Shown: positions 1 through 9,865, numbered from the stretch's first letter. The stretch: DNA of 64,000 nucleotides from Brachyspira hampsonii (GCF_001746205.1 NZ_MDCO01000010.1:180468-244467); one strand, 5' to 3'. Notes: a model not told the origin generated them from the sequence alone. Program-made: numbers and translations.

Positions 1-104
1 GATTATACAAACAAACTAAAGATATAGAACTCATTAGGCAGGCATTAAATCATAGCAGTATAGCTATAACAGGAATATACTTAAAAAGTTTGGAGGTAGA
101 ATAA
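1..104 (+). CDS. Tyrosine recombinase (phage-type integrase), C-terminal end only
   Basis: The reading frame beginning at base 3 is open from the left edge to a TAA at 102-104 and gives 33 residues. The tail HSSIAITGIYLKSL matches the last conserved block of tyrosine recombinases (LGHSS...T..Y), including the second active-site histidine and the nucleophilic tyrosine; the latter is the Y of GIYLK at bases 78-80. The family cuts and rejoins DNA for integration and excision of phages, islands or integrons. The catalytic arginine and all N-terminal domains lie outside the window. An integrase at this position fits the following small DNA-binding-type genes and the broken glycosyltransferase at 1789, so I read bases 1-1797 as one end of an integrated element. 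Confidence 0.72.
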   Translation, partial: LYKQTKDIELIRQALNHSSIAITGIYLKSLEVE

Positions 105-113
105 TATTTTATT

Positions 114-139
114 GTTGCGATAATTTATGTTATCGCAAC
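114..139 (+). terminator. Hairpin after the integrase gene
   Basis: A perfect 9-bp inverted repeat (GTTGCGATA at 114-122, TATCGCAAC at 131-139) with an 8-base loop lies 10 bases past the integrase stop. There is no strong T-run after it. It may be a terminator, or an att/recombinase-related site. Confidence 0.4.
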
Positions 140-175
140 TATTATTATCCTGCCGCAAAGGCTTACGAAGTGGCT

Positions 176-382
176 CTACTTATTCATATATTCTTTATGT
201 ATCATAGCTATATACTGACTAGCTGATAAATTAAGTTCGGCAGCCTTTTCTACTATACTGTTCCATATATCATCATGCATAGTTATATTATGTCTATTCA
301 TTTTACCTTTGTTAATATCTATGACAGGTCTTCCAGCACCTTCTCTTTTACCGCCTCTATTTTCTGTTACTTTTTTTTCCAT
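176..382 (-). CDS. Small ribbon-helix-helix-like protein with GGKREGAGRP N-terminal motif
   Basis: A 68-residue protein. Residues 9-20 carry GGKREGAGRP, a basic N-terminal signature common in small plasmid and phage proteins. It is followed by a segment of the form ITMHDDIWNSIVEKAAELNLSAS, which resembles a ribbon-helix-helix fold (short strand, then two helices). This kind of protein usually binds DNA as a dimer, as an antitoxin, copy-control or mobilisation accessory protein. No toxin partner is visible beside it. It reads towards the integrase, and its start faces a structured non-coding stretch at 383-817. The fold assignment is inference from pattern; the function is unknown. Confidence 0.6.
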   Translation of the reverse strand: MEKKVTENRGGKREGAGRPVIDINKGKMNRHNITMHDDIWNSIVEKAAELNLSASQYIAMIHKEYMNK

Positions 383-817
383 AACTTATTCCTTGATTTA
401 TATTGACTTATTATTATATATATATATAATAATAGTTATATGGAAGCTACGGCTGGAGCTTGTCGGAGCCCCAACCGCTTTCTACTGCTTATTAATAGCT
501 TATTTTCTTATGCTATTAACTAATGATATAATTGCGGCTAACAAGTATATCACTGCAGTTATGAAAGTTATAGCTTCCATATTTTTATATCCTCCTTTCG
601 TTGAATATATACATATTATATACGCATTTAATCAAAAAGTCAATAGTAATTTAATAAAAAAATAATTTTTTTTTAACTTTTATTCATTAAATAAAATTAT
701 AACTGATTTATATTTGTTTGGTGGGGGTGGGTAAAATCTCTACAGGATTTCAATCGGTGCAACGAGTGGGGAGTCTTTTGTGCATGGCGATAACTTTTTT
801 ATTAGGGGGTATCAGCA
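383..817. other. Structured non-coding stretch in the mobile element
   Basis: No convincing gene. A 12-bp inverted repeat (ATATGGAAGCTA at 438-449 and its complement at 571-582) encloses a GC-richer segment containing a further 8-bp hairpin (TTAATAGC at 492-499, GCTATTAA at 512-519). Bases 719-790 are unusually G-rich, with a GGTGGGGGTGGG run at 720-731. An open plus-strand frame at 309-665 overlaps the minus-strand gene, is strongly hydrophobic from AT composition and lacks a ribosome-binding site, so I do not call it. The layout could suit a replication, transfer or excision site, but that is inference. Confidence 0.4.
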
Positions 818-1087
818 TTATTTTTCTAATTCTTTAATTTTATTTTCTAATTCATCAATTCTTTTTACAGTCTCTTCTAATGCAGCTACTCTTTTTTGTA
901 ATTTCTGCATCTCGCTGCCTTTCTCTTCCCATTCTTTTTTGGCTTTTGCAACACAAGCCTGCACAAAACCTCCAAATGTGGCATTAGAATAGTTCAAAGG
1001 ATCAGCCTTAGATTTTTCAACCATTTTTACAACCCATCTATATATATCTTGATTAAAATTAATAGTAATACCATTTCTAGAATCCAT
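818..1087 (-). CDS. Small hypothetical protein with C-terminal coiled coil
   Basis: An 89-residue protein preceded by an AAAAGGAG ribosome-binding site. Residues 1-30 (NGITINFNQDIYRWVVKMVEKSK) look like a DNA-binding strand-helix module. Residues 58-89 form a heptad-patterned coiled coil (MQKLQKRVAALEETVKRIDE...). It shares orientation and general character with the ribbon-helix-helix-like gene at 176-382 and lies between the integrase tail and two orphan small genes. I do not recognise the family. The coiled coil suggests an oligomer; a role in control or transfer of the element is a guess from context. Confidence 0.55.
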   Translation of the reverse strand: MDSRNGITINFNQDIYRWVVKMVEKSKADPLNYSNATFGGFVQACVAKAKKEWEEKGSEMQKLQKRVAALEETVKRIDELENKIKELEK

Positions 1088-1182
1088 TAAAATCTCCTTT
1101 TTTGAATTATATTATTTTATTGATAAAAAATTATAAAAATAACCAATTTAACAATTTGGCAATTTAAAAAATAATTTTTTTA

Positions 1183-1251
1183 CGGAAAAGAACTTGCTAT
1201 CTTTAGGAACAGAGTTATTGTCATCACATAAATAAATAATTAAAAAAGAGG
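1183..1251 (+). promoter_or_regulatory. Leader repeat, copy 1 (exact 69-bp duplicate)
   Basis: Bases 1183-1251 are identical to 1585-1653. The unit ends in AAAAAAGAGG, a ribosome-binding site for the ATG at 1258. It includes a possible sigma-70 promoter: TTGCTA at 1194-1199 and TATTGT at 1216-1221, 16 bases apart. Sequence before and after the 69 bases differs between copies. Confidence 0.65.
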
Positions 1252-1257
1252 TTATAT

Positions 1258-1494
1258 ATGGATAATAAAATAACAACATTAGAAGATGCCAAAAAAAAAT
1301 TAGGTAATAATTTATTAATATTAGAAAATAAAAATAGTATTATAGTATTTGATAGAGAAAAATATGCTTTATATAAAAAAAATGTGAATTGTTTAGTTTT
1401 TACAAAGAGAGGGAAATTTAAATATTATTCTAGTATGACTAATGATTTAAGATTATATAAAAGATTATATAATCAACTGTCAAAGAAAAGATAA
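1258..1494 (+). CDS. Hypothetical protein, 78 aa, mobile-element cargo
   Basis: Starts at ATG 7 bases after the purine-rich ribosome-binding site that ends the 69-bp leader repeat. The product is basic and rich in lysine, tyrosine and asparagine, with no signal peptide, membrane span or motif I recognise. It carries a run of nine A's (1291-1299, about codon 12) where slippage could switch the frame. A hairpin with a T-run follows the gene at 1512-1542, so it is probably a single-gene transcription unit. The precise leader and terminator suggest it is expressed; the function is unknown. Confidence 0.55.
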   Translation: MDNKITTLEDAKKKLGNNLLILENKNSIIVFDREKYALYKKNVNCLVFTKRGKFKYYSSMTNDLRLYKRLYNQLSKKR

Positions 1495-1511
1495 GGAAAA
1501 ATAATTTTTTG

Positions 1512-1542
1512 TAGGGCTGCTAAAAACAGTCCTATTTTTTTT
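1512..1542 (+). terminator. Intrinsic terminator after the 78-aa gene
   Basis: TAGGGCTG (1512-1519) pairs with CAGTCCTA (1527-1534), with one G-U pair, and is followed by eight T's. Confidence 0.7.
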
Positions 1543-1584
1543 GCCTTAATTTTAATTAATAAGTGGAAAAAAGTTTATTTTCTG

Positions 1585-1653
1585 CGGAAAAGAACTTGCT
1601 ATCTTTAGGAACAGAGTTATTGTCATCACATAAATAAATAATTAAAAAAGAGG
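1585..1653 (+). promoter_or_regulatory. Leader repeat, copy 2 (exact 69-bp duplicate)
   Basis: Second copy of the leader at 1183-1251, identical over all 69 bases at an offset of 402. It ends in the ribosome-binding site of the small gene starting at 1662. Confidence 0.65.
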
Positions 1654-1661
1654 AATTAAAG

Positions 1662-1820
1662 ATGATTAAATTAAGAATGTTTTTTATAGTTTATGAAAAG
1701 GCTTTAGACTTATTAGAAAAAAAAGAATATGAATATGCGGCAGATAAGTTTAAATCTTTACTTGAAATGCTAGAAAATAATAAAAGTGTTATATTAAATA
1801 TTCTATTTTATTATTATTAA
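1662..1820 (+). CDS. Small hypothetical protein, 52 aa, running across the element edge
   Basis: ATG at 1662, nine bases after the AGAGG of leader copy 2, ending at TAA 1818-1820. The product MIKLRMFFIVYEKALDLLEK... has an amphipathic, helix-prone middle (AADKFKSLLEMLE). The last seven or so codons (from about base 1798) lie in sequence that belongs to the opposite-strand glycosyltransferase gene, so the C-terminus NILFYYY was created by the junction. The 3' end overlaps the minus-strand pseudogene by 32 bases. It is too short for family assignment, and is supported only by the shared leader and ribosome-binding site. Confidence 0.45.
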   Translation: MIKLRMFFIVYEKALDLLEKKEYEYAADKFKSLLEMLENNKSVILNILFYYY

Positions 1821-2547
1821 AATCTTCTTTTAATGTATCATCATTATGAAATAATTTTCCCGGACAGCTTATATTATCTATTTTTAATATTTTATCATAC
1901 ATTTGAGCTCTTATATTGCTTACATCATGACCTGCAACTAATGAAGCAAATTTATTCTTTTTTGACTTAGCATTATTAATATTATCTATAACTTTTTTTA
2001 TATCATCTTTAGTATAATCTTTATTATCTAATATTCCATTAAAGTGATAAAATATCCATACAGGAAATCTAACATAATTTTGACATTTATTTTCATCTAA
2101 TCTGTCAAAACTAAGTGATAAATCAACATCATTAATACAATTATCCGAATATTTAGACCAACTTTTATCAACAGCACTATTTGATACGCATTCACCTGTA
2201 TAAAATATTTTTATTTTAGCCTTTGATTTTTCTAAAAAATATCTATTACCTATAGGGCCAAAAACTTCTATGTCTGCTTTATAACTAACTTCTAAGTCAT
2301 TAATATAATATTTTTTTATTAAATTATAAAAGCCACTTTTATAAAATTCTTTTTCATCCATTGCCCAATCATTAGTAATAAAAAATGTTTTCTTATTTTT
2401 AACATTTTTTGAATAAAATAGATAATTTACCCAATAACAAAAATTCCTTGTACTAAGATGCTCTCTCATAATTGACCATCTCAATTTATCTCTCAAACTT
2501 CTAATTGGTATAAACCATATTAAATAATGTACAAAATTTCTATCCAT
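1789..2547 (-). pseudogene. GT10 alpha-fucosyltransferase-like, 3'-truncated copy
   Basis: 252 residues closely resembling the first two thirds of the intact neighbour at 2764-3864; shared blocks include FFITNDWAMDEKEFYKSGFY, YSDNCINDVDLSLSFDRLDE and SCPGKLFHNDDTLKEDFNN. Similarity stops at KIEYL (plus-strand base 1798), after which a new stop occurs two codons on. The missing part is the donor-binding C-terminal domain with GYITEKLFDAFKSGCIPIYNGD, so it should not transfer fucose. The cause is the edge of the mobile element to its right. It was probably a tandem paralogue of the intact gene. Its 5' end and start codon appear undamaged, so a stable fragment could still be made. Confidence 0.8.
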
Positions 2548-2763
2548 ATAAAAATCTCCAATTTTTATACTTAATTAAAGTTTAAATTTATTTGTTTCAA
2601 AAAATTAAATAATTTGTTATTTATGTATATATTTTTTAATTGTACTTTATTTTTATAAATAAAACAAATCTGTATAATAAATTATGATATAGAGTGTTAA
2701 TCTATAGTAATATTATATTTCATTATTATATAGATGTCCGCTTATTTAAACATTAAAATTATA

Positions 2764-3864
2764 TTATTTTAATCTTTCATTTATGAGAGTTTCTAATCTA
2801 TTCAGTATTTTAGTTCTTCTTTCCCAAAGATAATCAACCATAGAATCATATATTTTTATCTGTTTCTGAAAAGAATCAAATAATTTGTCATCTTTATGTA
2901 ATTTTTCTATTTCTTTTATAACTTCATCATTATCTTCATCTTTTTTAAAAAATAGTAATGCATTCTTATTAACTAAATCAAGTTCTATGTTTTCATCGCC
3001 ATTATATATGGGTATGCAGCCTGACTTAAAAGCATCAAAAAGTTTTTCAGTTATATATCCATCACTAATAGTATTTTCAGGACATATATTGAATTTAAAA
3101 TCTCTCAGATATTCTATTTTATCATTATTAAAATCTTGTTTTAATGTATCATCATTATGAAATAACTTCCCAGGACAATTTATATAATCTATTTTATATA
3201 TTTTATTATACATTTGAGTTCTTATATTGCTTATATCATGACTAGCAATTAACGAAGCAAATTTATTTTTTTTTGATTTAGCTTTATTAATATTATCTAT
3301 AACTTTTTTTATATCATCTTTAGTATAATTTTTACTATGCAATATTTCAGGGAAATTAGCATATATCCAAATTGGGAAACGCACATAATTTTTATACCTA
3401 TTTTCATCTAATCTATCAAAACTAAGCGACAAATCAACATAATCAATGCAGTTATCAGAATATTGTGCCCAAGTTTTATTAATGGCATTTTTAGATACGC
3501 ATTCACCCGTATAAAATATTTTTATTTTAGCTTTAGAATGCTCTAAAAAATATCTTTTACCTACAGGTCCGAAATATTCTATATCAGGATTATATCCTAT
3601 TTCTAAATCATTAATATAATATTTTTTTATTAAATTATAAAAAATATTTTCACTAAACTCTTTTTCATTTACAGGCCAATCATTTCTGACAAAAAATGTT
3701 TTTTTATCCTTTATACTATTTTTGTAATGATTATAATTTATTTTGTATCCCAAATCTTTTAAATAAACAGAATCTATTCTTATTTTATTTCTTATGATCC
3801 TTATAGGAATAGGCCAAACTAAATACTCAATCAAATTCTTTTTTAATAATAATTTATCTTTCAT
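2764..3864 (-). CDS. Glycosyltransferase family 10 (alpha-1,3-fucosyltransferase-like)
   Basis: A 366-residue cytosolic or membrane-associated enzyme expected to move L-fucose from GDP-fucose to a surface glycan. The C-terminal block FNICPENTISDGYITEKLFDAFKSGC (about residues 265-290) is the GT10 signature (ENS...Y.TEK....AL..G.VPV..G). The N-terminal acceptor domain holds YWNY-type aromatic motifs shared with the truncated copy downstream. It sits 8 bases after gmd, and gmd 8 bases after fcl, so donor synthesis and transfer are one minus-strand operon in the order fcl-gmd-GT10. The acceptor (lipo-oligosaccharide, flagellin or other) cannot be told. Family assignment is firm; linkage specificity is not. 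Confidence 0.85.
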   Translation of the reverse strand: MKDKLLLKKNLIEYLVWPIPIRIIRNKIRIDSVYLKDLGYKINYNHYKNSIKDKKTFFVRNDWPVNEKEFSENIFYNLIKKYYINDLEIGYNPDIEYFGPVGKRYFLEHSKAKIKIFYTGECVSKNAINKTWAQYSDNCIDYVDLSLSFDRLDENRYKNYVRFPIWIYANFPEILHSKNYTKDDIKKVIDNINKAKSKKNKFASLIASHDISNIRTQMYNKIYKIDYINCPGKLFHNDDTLKQDFNNDKIEYLRDFKFNICPENTISDGYITEKLFDAFKSGCIPIYNGDENIELDLVNKNALLFFKKDEDNDEVIKEIEKLHKDDKLFDSFQKQIKIYDSMVDYLWERRTKILNRLETLINERLK

Positions 3865-3872
3865 AAATGACT

Positions 3873-4874
3873 TTATTTTTTTAATTTATCTAAACTTAAT
3901 CCAACATTATTTAGATCATATTCAAGCATTATTTTTACTAATTCTTTGAAAGTAGTTTTTGGCTTCCATCCTAATTTTTCTTTTGCTTTTGTAGGATCTC
4001 CAAGTAAAAGATCAACCTCAGCAGGTCTATAATATCTAGGATCTATCTCTACATACTTTTTCCAATCAAGCCCAACAAGTCCGAAAGCTTCATCTAAAAA
4101 TTCTCTTACTGAATGAGTTTCACCTGTAGCTATAACATAATCATCAGCCTTTTCTTGCTGCAGCATAAGCCACATAGCCTCAACATAATCTTTAGCATAT
4201 CCCCAGTCTCTTTTAGAATCCAAGTTTCCTAAATATAATTTATCTTGTTCTTTATTAAGTATTCTAGCTATAGCATGTGTGATTTTTTTTGTTACAAAAG
4301 TTTCACCGCGTCTTGGACTTTCATGATTAAATAGTATACCATTGCAAGCGTACATATCGTAGCTTTCTCTGTAATTAACAGTTATCCAATATGAATATAA
4401 TTTAGCACATGCATACGGACTTCTAGGATAGAAAGGTGTTTTTTCTGTTTGAGGAGTTTCAACAACTTTTCCATATAATTCGCTTGTTGATGCCTGATAG
4501 AATTTAGTTTTTATCCTAGTATCTTTTATAGCATCAAGTATTCTTATAGTACCAAGACCTACAACATCAGCAGTATATTCAGGCATGTCAAAACTCACTC
4601 TTACATGGCTTTGAGCAGCCAAATTATATATTTCATCAGGCTGCACTTTTTCTAATAGTCTTGACAAATTGGAGCTATCTGATAAATCACCATAATGGAG
4701 AAACATTTTTACATCATTAATATGAGGATCTTTGTATAAATGATCTATCCTTTCAGTATTAAGTGATGAACTTCTTCTTATTATACCATGTACTTCATAT
4801 CCTTTTTCTAATAAAAGTTCTGCTAAATATGAACCATCTTGTCCTGTAATTCCTGTTATAAGTGCTTTTTTCAT
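3873..4874 (-). CDS. gmd: GDP-mannose 4,6-dehydratase
   Basis: Converts GDP-D-mannose to GDP-4-keto-6-deoxy-D-mannose, the first step to GDP-L-fucose. It is an extended short-chain dehydrogenase/reductase: the dinucleotide-binding [10 protein letters not shown] lies at residues 8-17, and the catalytic set T130, E132 (in STSELYG), Y154 and K158 (YACAK) is complete. The family block [17 protein letters not shown] is present. At 333 residues it is near the short end for the family. Start ATG with AGGATATAAC just upstream. It is followed by the fucosyltransferase and preceded by fcl. Confidence 0.95.
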   Translation of the reverse strand: MKKALITGITGQDGSYLAELLLEKGYEVHGIIRRSSSLNTERIDHLYKDPHINDVKMFLHYGDLSDSSNLSRLLEKVQPDEIYNLAAQSHVRVSFDMPEYTADVVGLGTIRILDAIKDTRIKTKFYQASTSELYGKVVETPQTEKTPFYPRSPYACAKLYSYWITVNYRESYDMYACNGILFNHESPRRGETFVTKKITHAIARILNKEQDKLYLGNLDSKRDWGYAKDYVEAMWLMLQQEKADDYVIATGETHSVREFLDEAFGLVGLDWKKYVEIDPRYYRPAEVDLLLGDPTKAKEKLGWKPKTTFKELVKIMLEYDLNNVGLSLDKLKK

Positions 4875-4882
4875 GTTATATC

Positions 4883-5824
4883 CTATTTATTGTAGTTTTT
4901 TAAAAAATCTTCATAAGCTATTTTTAATCCATCTTCAAGTTCTACCTTGTATTTCCAGCCCAAAGCATTTATTTTACTAACATCAAGCAGTTTTCGCATA
5001 GTACCATCTGGTTTGGAGCTATCTAATTTTATTTCTCCTTTAAAACCGACAGTCTTTTTTATTAATTCTGCCAGCTCTTTAATAGTAACTTCTTTTCCAG
5101 AGCCTATATTTATAAACTTACCTATATCTTTGGTATTTTTATTTTCCATTAAATAAATGCAGGCTTCTGCTAAATCATCAGAAGACATAAACTCTCTTAA
5201 AGGAGTACCACTTCCCCAAATAACAGTTTCTTTTAAATCGTTTATTTTTGCTTCATGAAATCTTCTAATAAGCATTGGTATAACATGAGCATTTTCAGGG
5301 TGATAATTATCATTTATGCCATAAAGATTGCATGGCATAACAGCAATGTAGTTTGTATTATACTGTCTATTATAAGCATCGCATAATTCTATACCTGCAA
5401 TTTTTGCTAATGCATAAGGCTGATTTGTACTTTCTAAATATCCAGAAAGCAGATATTCTTCTTTTATAGGCTGAGGGCATTCTTTAGGATATATACAGCT
5501 TGAACCTAAAAACATTAATTTTTTAACATCGTATTTGTATGATGCTTCTATTATATTGTTCTGTATTTGAAGATTGTATAGTAAAAAATCAACAGGGTAT
5601 GTATTATTTGCGTATATTCCGCCTACCTTCGCTGCTGATAAAAATACCCACTCTGGTTTTTCTTTTTCAAAAAAATTAAATACTTTTTCTCTATCTCTTA
5701 AATCTAATTCTGAATGTGATTTTCTTATTATATTACTATATCCGTTTTTAGTAAGAACTCTGTCTATAGCACTTCCCACTAAACCTCTATGACCTGCTAT
5801 GTATATTTTCATATTTTTATCCAT
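4883..5824 (-). CDS. fcl: GDP-L-fucose synthase (3,5-epimerase/4-reductase)
   Basis: Turns GDP-4-keto-6-deoxymannose into GDP-L-fucose with NADPH. The 313 residues match the family: [10 protein letters not shown] at 11-20 is the nucleotide-binding loop, S108/C110 lie in GSSCIYP, and Y137 and K141 lie in YALAK. It is the first gene of the GDP-fucose group and lies 15 bases from the transporter gene start side. The ribosome-binding site is AAAGGAAATA. All catalytic residues are present, so it should be active. Also known as wcaG. Confidence 0.95.
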   Translation of the reverse strand: MDKNMKIYIAGHRGLVGSAIDRVLTKNGYSNIIRKSHSELDLRDREKVFNFFEKEKPEWVFLSAAKVGGIYANNTYPVDFLLYNLQIQNNIIEASYKYDVKKLMFLGSSCIYPKECPQPIKEEYLLSGYLESTNQPYALAKIAGIELCDAYNRQYNTNYIAVMPCNLYGINDNYHPENAHVIPMLIRRFHEAKINDLKETVIWGSGTPLREFMSSDDLAEACIYLMENKNTKDIGKFINIGSGKEVTIKELAELIKKTVGFKGEIKLDSSKPDGTMRKLLDVSKINALGWKYKVELEDGLKIAYEDFLKNYNK

Positions 5825-5839
5825 AAATATTATTTCCTT

Positions 5840-7510
5840 TTATTTATCTTTTCCTGTTATAGCTTCTACAATGTTCACCAAATTTCCTATAGAACGATTG
5901 AAATACACCAATACATCTCCGTATAGATGTGCATTTAAAGCAGGTATTAATGATTTATCAACATTATCATAATGTCTTTCTCTGGCTTCATAATAAAATC
6001 CTTTAATCTGATGATATTTTTCCATAGCCTCATCATAAGTCTTTTCTTTGTTTAAAGAATAATATTCAAGTATTAATCCTGCCAAATAATCTATAAAATC
6101 TTTATTATTATGGAGCATTTTTATTATATCTTCTTTTTGCGTTTCATTGAATGATGTTTTCTTTTCATTTCCTTTAATAATAGCCTTTCCTAAATCTTTT
6201 AAATTATCCCCTAAATTCTCATAATATGTACTTATATTAATAAGAGAAGCAATATTAGCTGAATTTAAAGTATTTTTACCTAGTAATTTTAATAAAAAAG
6301 CATGAATTTCCTGATCCGTATTATCCAGCATTTTTTCATGATCCCTTATCTTTGTAAGAAGCCTTTCGCTAGGATTATCAAATAATTGCTCTATTCTTGC
6401 AAGCATTTTTTTAGCAATATCTCCCATATATGTTACTTCTTTCCTTACTTCTATTTCAGCAGAAACAGGCATATTAAGAAGTTTATCAGAAAGAACACTG
6501 ACATGCTTTTCATCTTCTTTATCTTTAATAATGAAACAAACTATCTTTTCTAATTTTTCTGTTAGGAAATAAAATACTATAACATTTATAATATTAAACA
6601 TAGTATGTGCAGCCGCTATATAAAATGATATATTGACATACTTATTATTTACTACAAGATTAGGATCTCCTATATTCATAAATCCCACAATTATATCAAC
6701 TAATTTTATATAATATGGGAATAGGAAGAACATATATATAACACCAAATATATTAAATAAACAATGCACTAAAGCAGCTCTTTTGGCATTAGTGGAAGCT
6801 CCCAAAGTGGCTAAAACAGCTGTAATTGTAGTACCTATGTTTTGCCCTAATATTAAAGCAACACCTGTAGGATAGTCTATTAAACCAACTGAAGCTAATG
6901 ATATAGTTACCCCCAAAGCTGCACTGCTTGATTGTATTATAGCTGTTACAACCATACCTATTACTACACATAGGAATCTTCCGTACATAGTATCAGCATT
7001 GGCTATTAAAAATACTTTTTCAAAATCTTCAGAACCTCTTACACCTTCAAATGCAGTTTTCATAAGTATAAGTCCATAGAATATCATACCAAATCCCATC
7101 AATATTTCACCGAAAAATCTTAGTTTTCTATTCTCTGAACCGAATATTACTATTATAGAACCTATACCTAAAGAAGGCAATGCTAGTACATCTATATTCA
7201 ATGATATTATCCAACCTGTAACAGTTGTACCTATATTTGCTCCTAGTATTATATTAATAGCCTGTGATAAAGTAAGCAAATTCGCATTTACAAAACTTAC
7301 AGTCATTACCGTAACTGCACTGCTTGACTGAACTATTGCCGTTATAAGAAAACCTAATGATATCCCTAATATTTTATTCTGAGTTACTTTATGAAGTATA
7401 TCTTTTAATGCATTTTCTGTACTTTCCTGAAGTCCGTCTGAAAAAACTTTAAGACCGTACATAAAAAGTCCGAATCCGCCTACTAAATAAAAAGACAATG
7501 TTAAAAGCAT
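5840..7510 (-). CDS. Na/Pi cotransporter family protein with PhoU-like C-terminal domain
   Basis: A 556-residue inner-membrane protein. The two halves of the membrane domain each carry the family repeat QSSSAVTVMTVSF (residues about 61-73) and QSSSAALGVTISL (about 193-205), with GANIGTT and GQNIGTT after them. This QSSS repeat defines the NptA/YjbB phosphate transporters. Residues about 345-550 form a soluble PhoU-like helical domain. The predicted role is sodium-coupled phosphate movement, with export as likely as import in bacterial YjbB types. It precedes fcl by 15 bases on the same strand and may share its transcript. A dispersed repeat lies upstream. Confidence 0.9.
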   Translation of the reverse strand: MLLTLSFYLVGGFGLFMYGLKVFSDGLQESTENALKDILHKVTQNKILGISLGFLITAIVQSSSAVTVMTVSFVNANLLTLSQAINIILGANIGTTVTGWIISLNIDVLALPSLGIGSIIVIFGSENRKLRFFGEILMGFGMIFYGLILMKTAFEGVRGSEDFEKVFLIANADTMYGRFLCVVIGMVVTAIIQSSSAALGVTISLASVGLIDYPTGVALILGQNIGTTITAVLATLGASTNAKRAALVHCLFNIFGVIYMFFLFPYYIKLVDIIVGFMNIGDPNLVVNNKYVNISFYIAAAHTMFNIINVIVFYFLTEKLEKIVCFIIKDKEDEKHVSVLSDKLLNMPVSAEIEVRKEVTYMGDIAKKMLARIEQLFDNPSERLLTKIRDHEKMLDNTDQEIHAFLLKLLGKNTLNSANIASLINISTYYENLGDNLKDLGKAIIKGNEKKTSFNETQKEDIIKMLHNNKDFIDYLAGLILEYYSLNKEKTYDEAMEKYHQIKGFYYEARERHYDNVDKSLIPALNAHLYGDVLVYFNRSIGNLVNIVEAITGKDK

Positions 7511-8204
7511 ATATGTATCCTATAAATTTTATAAAACTAGGAGTGCTTAGAATATCATAAATAGATAAAAAGTCAATCAAAATAAATTATTATGTTAACA
7601 AAGTCTAACATTTATATGCTTTTATCTAAAAATAATATACGATAATATATACAAATAAATAATATAATTGTTTCAAAAGTAGTTGACAAGATTAATTATG
7701 AAAATTATTTAATTTTAAAATTATAAATATTATGTTTTACATGTAGTATAGGCTATTATTTTAATGTATGAATACACATTCTTTCTCCTGCTTACATATG
7801 TCATAGATAAGTTTTGTGAAGCGGACTTCGTTAGCACGCATGATGAGGAGTAAAGCATCAAAAAATAAGCTATGTTGCCGGGGCATAATTTATAAAAATA
7901 CTATAAATTAAAACATTAGAATCACTTATTAATCAAGTTTTAAAATAAGCCTGTACTATAAAATTATTTAATATAGAATTCAAAAAGTACAGATATATGT
8001 TATCAGACTTATATATTTTATTAAATTTTCATTTTTCTCTAATAAATATATTAGTTTTTACGGTTAATATTTTTATTTAATAATAATATTGCCTTAATAT
8101 AACCTTAAATTTTTTCCATAAAATACAACATTTCAGACTATTTTTTCAAATTTTCATATAAAAAATTGAAATTTATAAAAAAAATAATAATTTAATAAAA
8201 AAAC
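7511..8204. other. Long intergenic gap holding a dispersed repeat
   Basis: No gene seen. It separates the divergent transporter and gdhA genes. The middle (7671-7885) is a diverged copy of sequence found again at 40121-40415. The rest is plain AT-rich sequence apart from the gdhA promoter at its end. Confidence 0.5.
7671..7885 (+). repeat. Dispersed repeat, copy 1
   Basis: Shares ordered blocks with 40121-40415. Both start TTTCAAAAGTA, continue with a GACAAGATTA / GAACAAGATTA block, an ATATT(A)TGTT...TGTAGTATA-like block, and further on ACGCAT...AAAGCATCA(C)AAAA.AAG...GCT. Spacing between blocks differs by up to about 80 bases. No coding potential is common to the two. It looks like an old non-coding mobile or structural repeat. 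Confidence 0.5.
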
Positions 8205-8246
8205 CGGTAACATTACTATTGACAATAATACTATTTAGTATATAAT
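8205..8246 (+). promoter_or_regulatory. gdhA promoter with operator-like sequence upstream
   Basis: TTGACA (8219-8224) and TATAAT (8241-8246) are separated by 16 bases, a near-perfect sigma-70 promoter 40 bases before gdhA. Just upstream, ACCGGTAACATTA (8203-8215) differs by one base from the right half of the sucrose operator at 39987-40014. Confidence 0.7.
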
Positions 8247-8261
8247 GTTTTCAACAAATAA

Positions 8262-9626
<1,365 letters not shown>

Positions 9627-9643
9627 TACTTTATAGTTTTTGG

Positions 9644-9686
9644 TAATGCTGTTAGTATAAAAATACTGACAGCATTATGTTTTTTT
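9644..9686 (+). terminator. gdhA terminator
   Basis: A 15-bp stem (9644-9658 with 9663-9677, one G-U pair) and four-base loop, then TGTTTTTTT. Confidence 0.85.
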
Positions 9687-9865
9687 AAATAGTTCTAAAA
9701 CAATCTAATATAAACTCATCAAATATTAAAAAATTATTTCTCTTTAGCTTGTGTAACCTCTCCAAAAAAATACAGCATTTATAAAAAATAAAAAATTTTT
9801 AATAAATTCAATTTTATTATATAATATAAGCAATGTTTTAAAAATTATGTTTAGGATTTATTAAT

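Noticed and set aside
309-665. 118-residue plus-strand frame
   Set aside because: It overlaps the ribbon-helix-helix-like gene on the other strand, has no ribosome-binding site, and its hydrophobic make-up follows from AT-rich codons.
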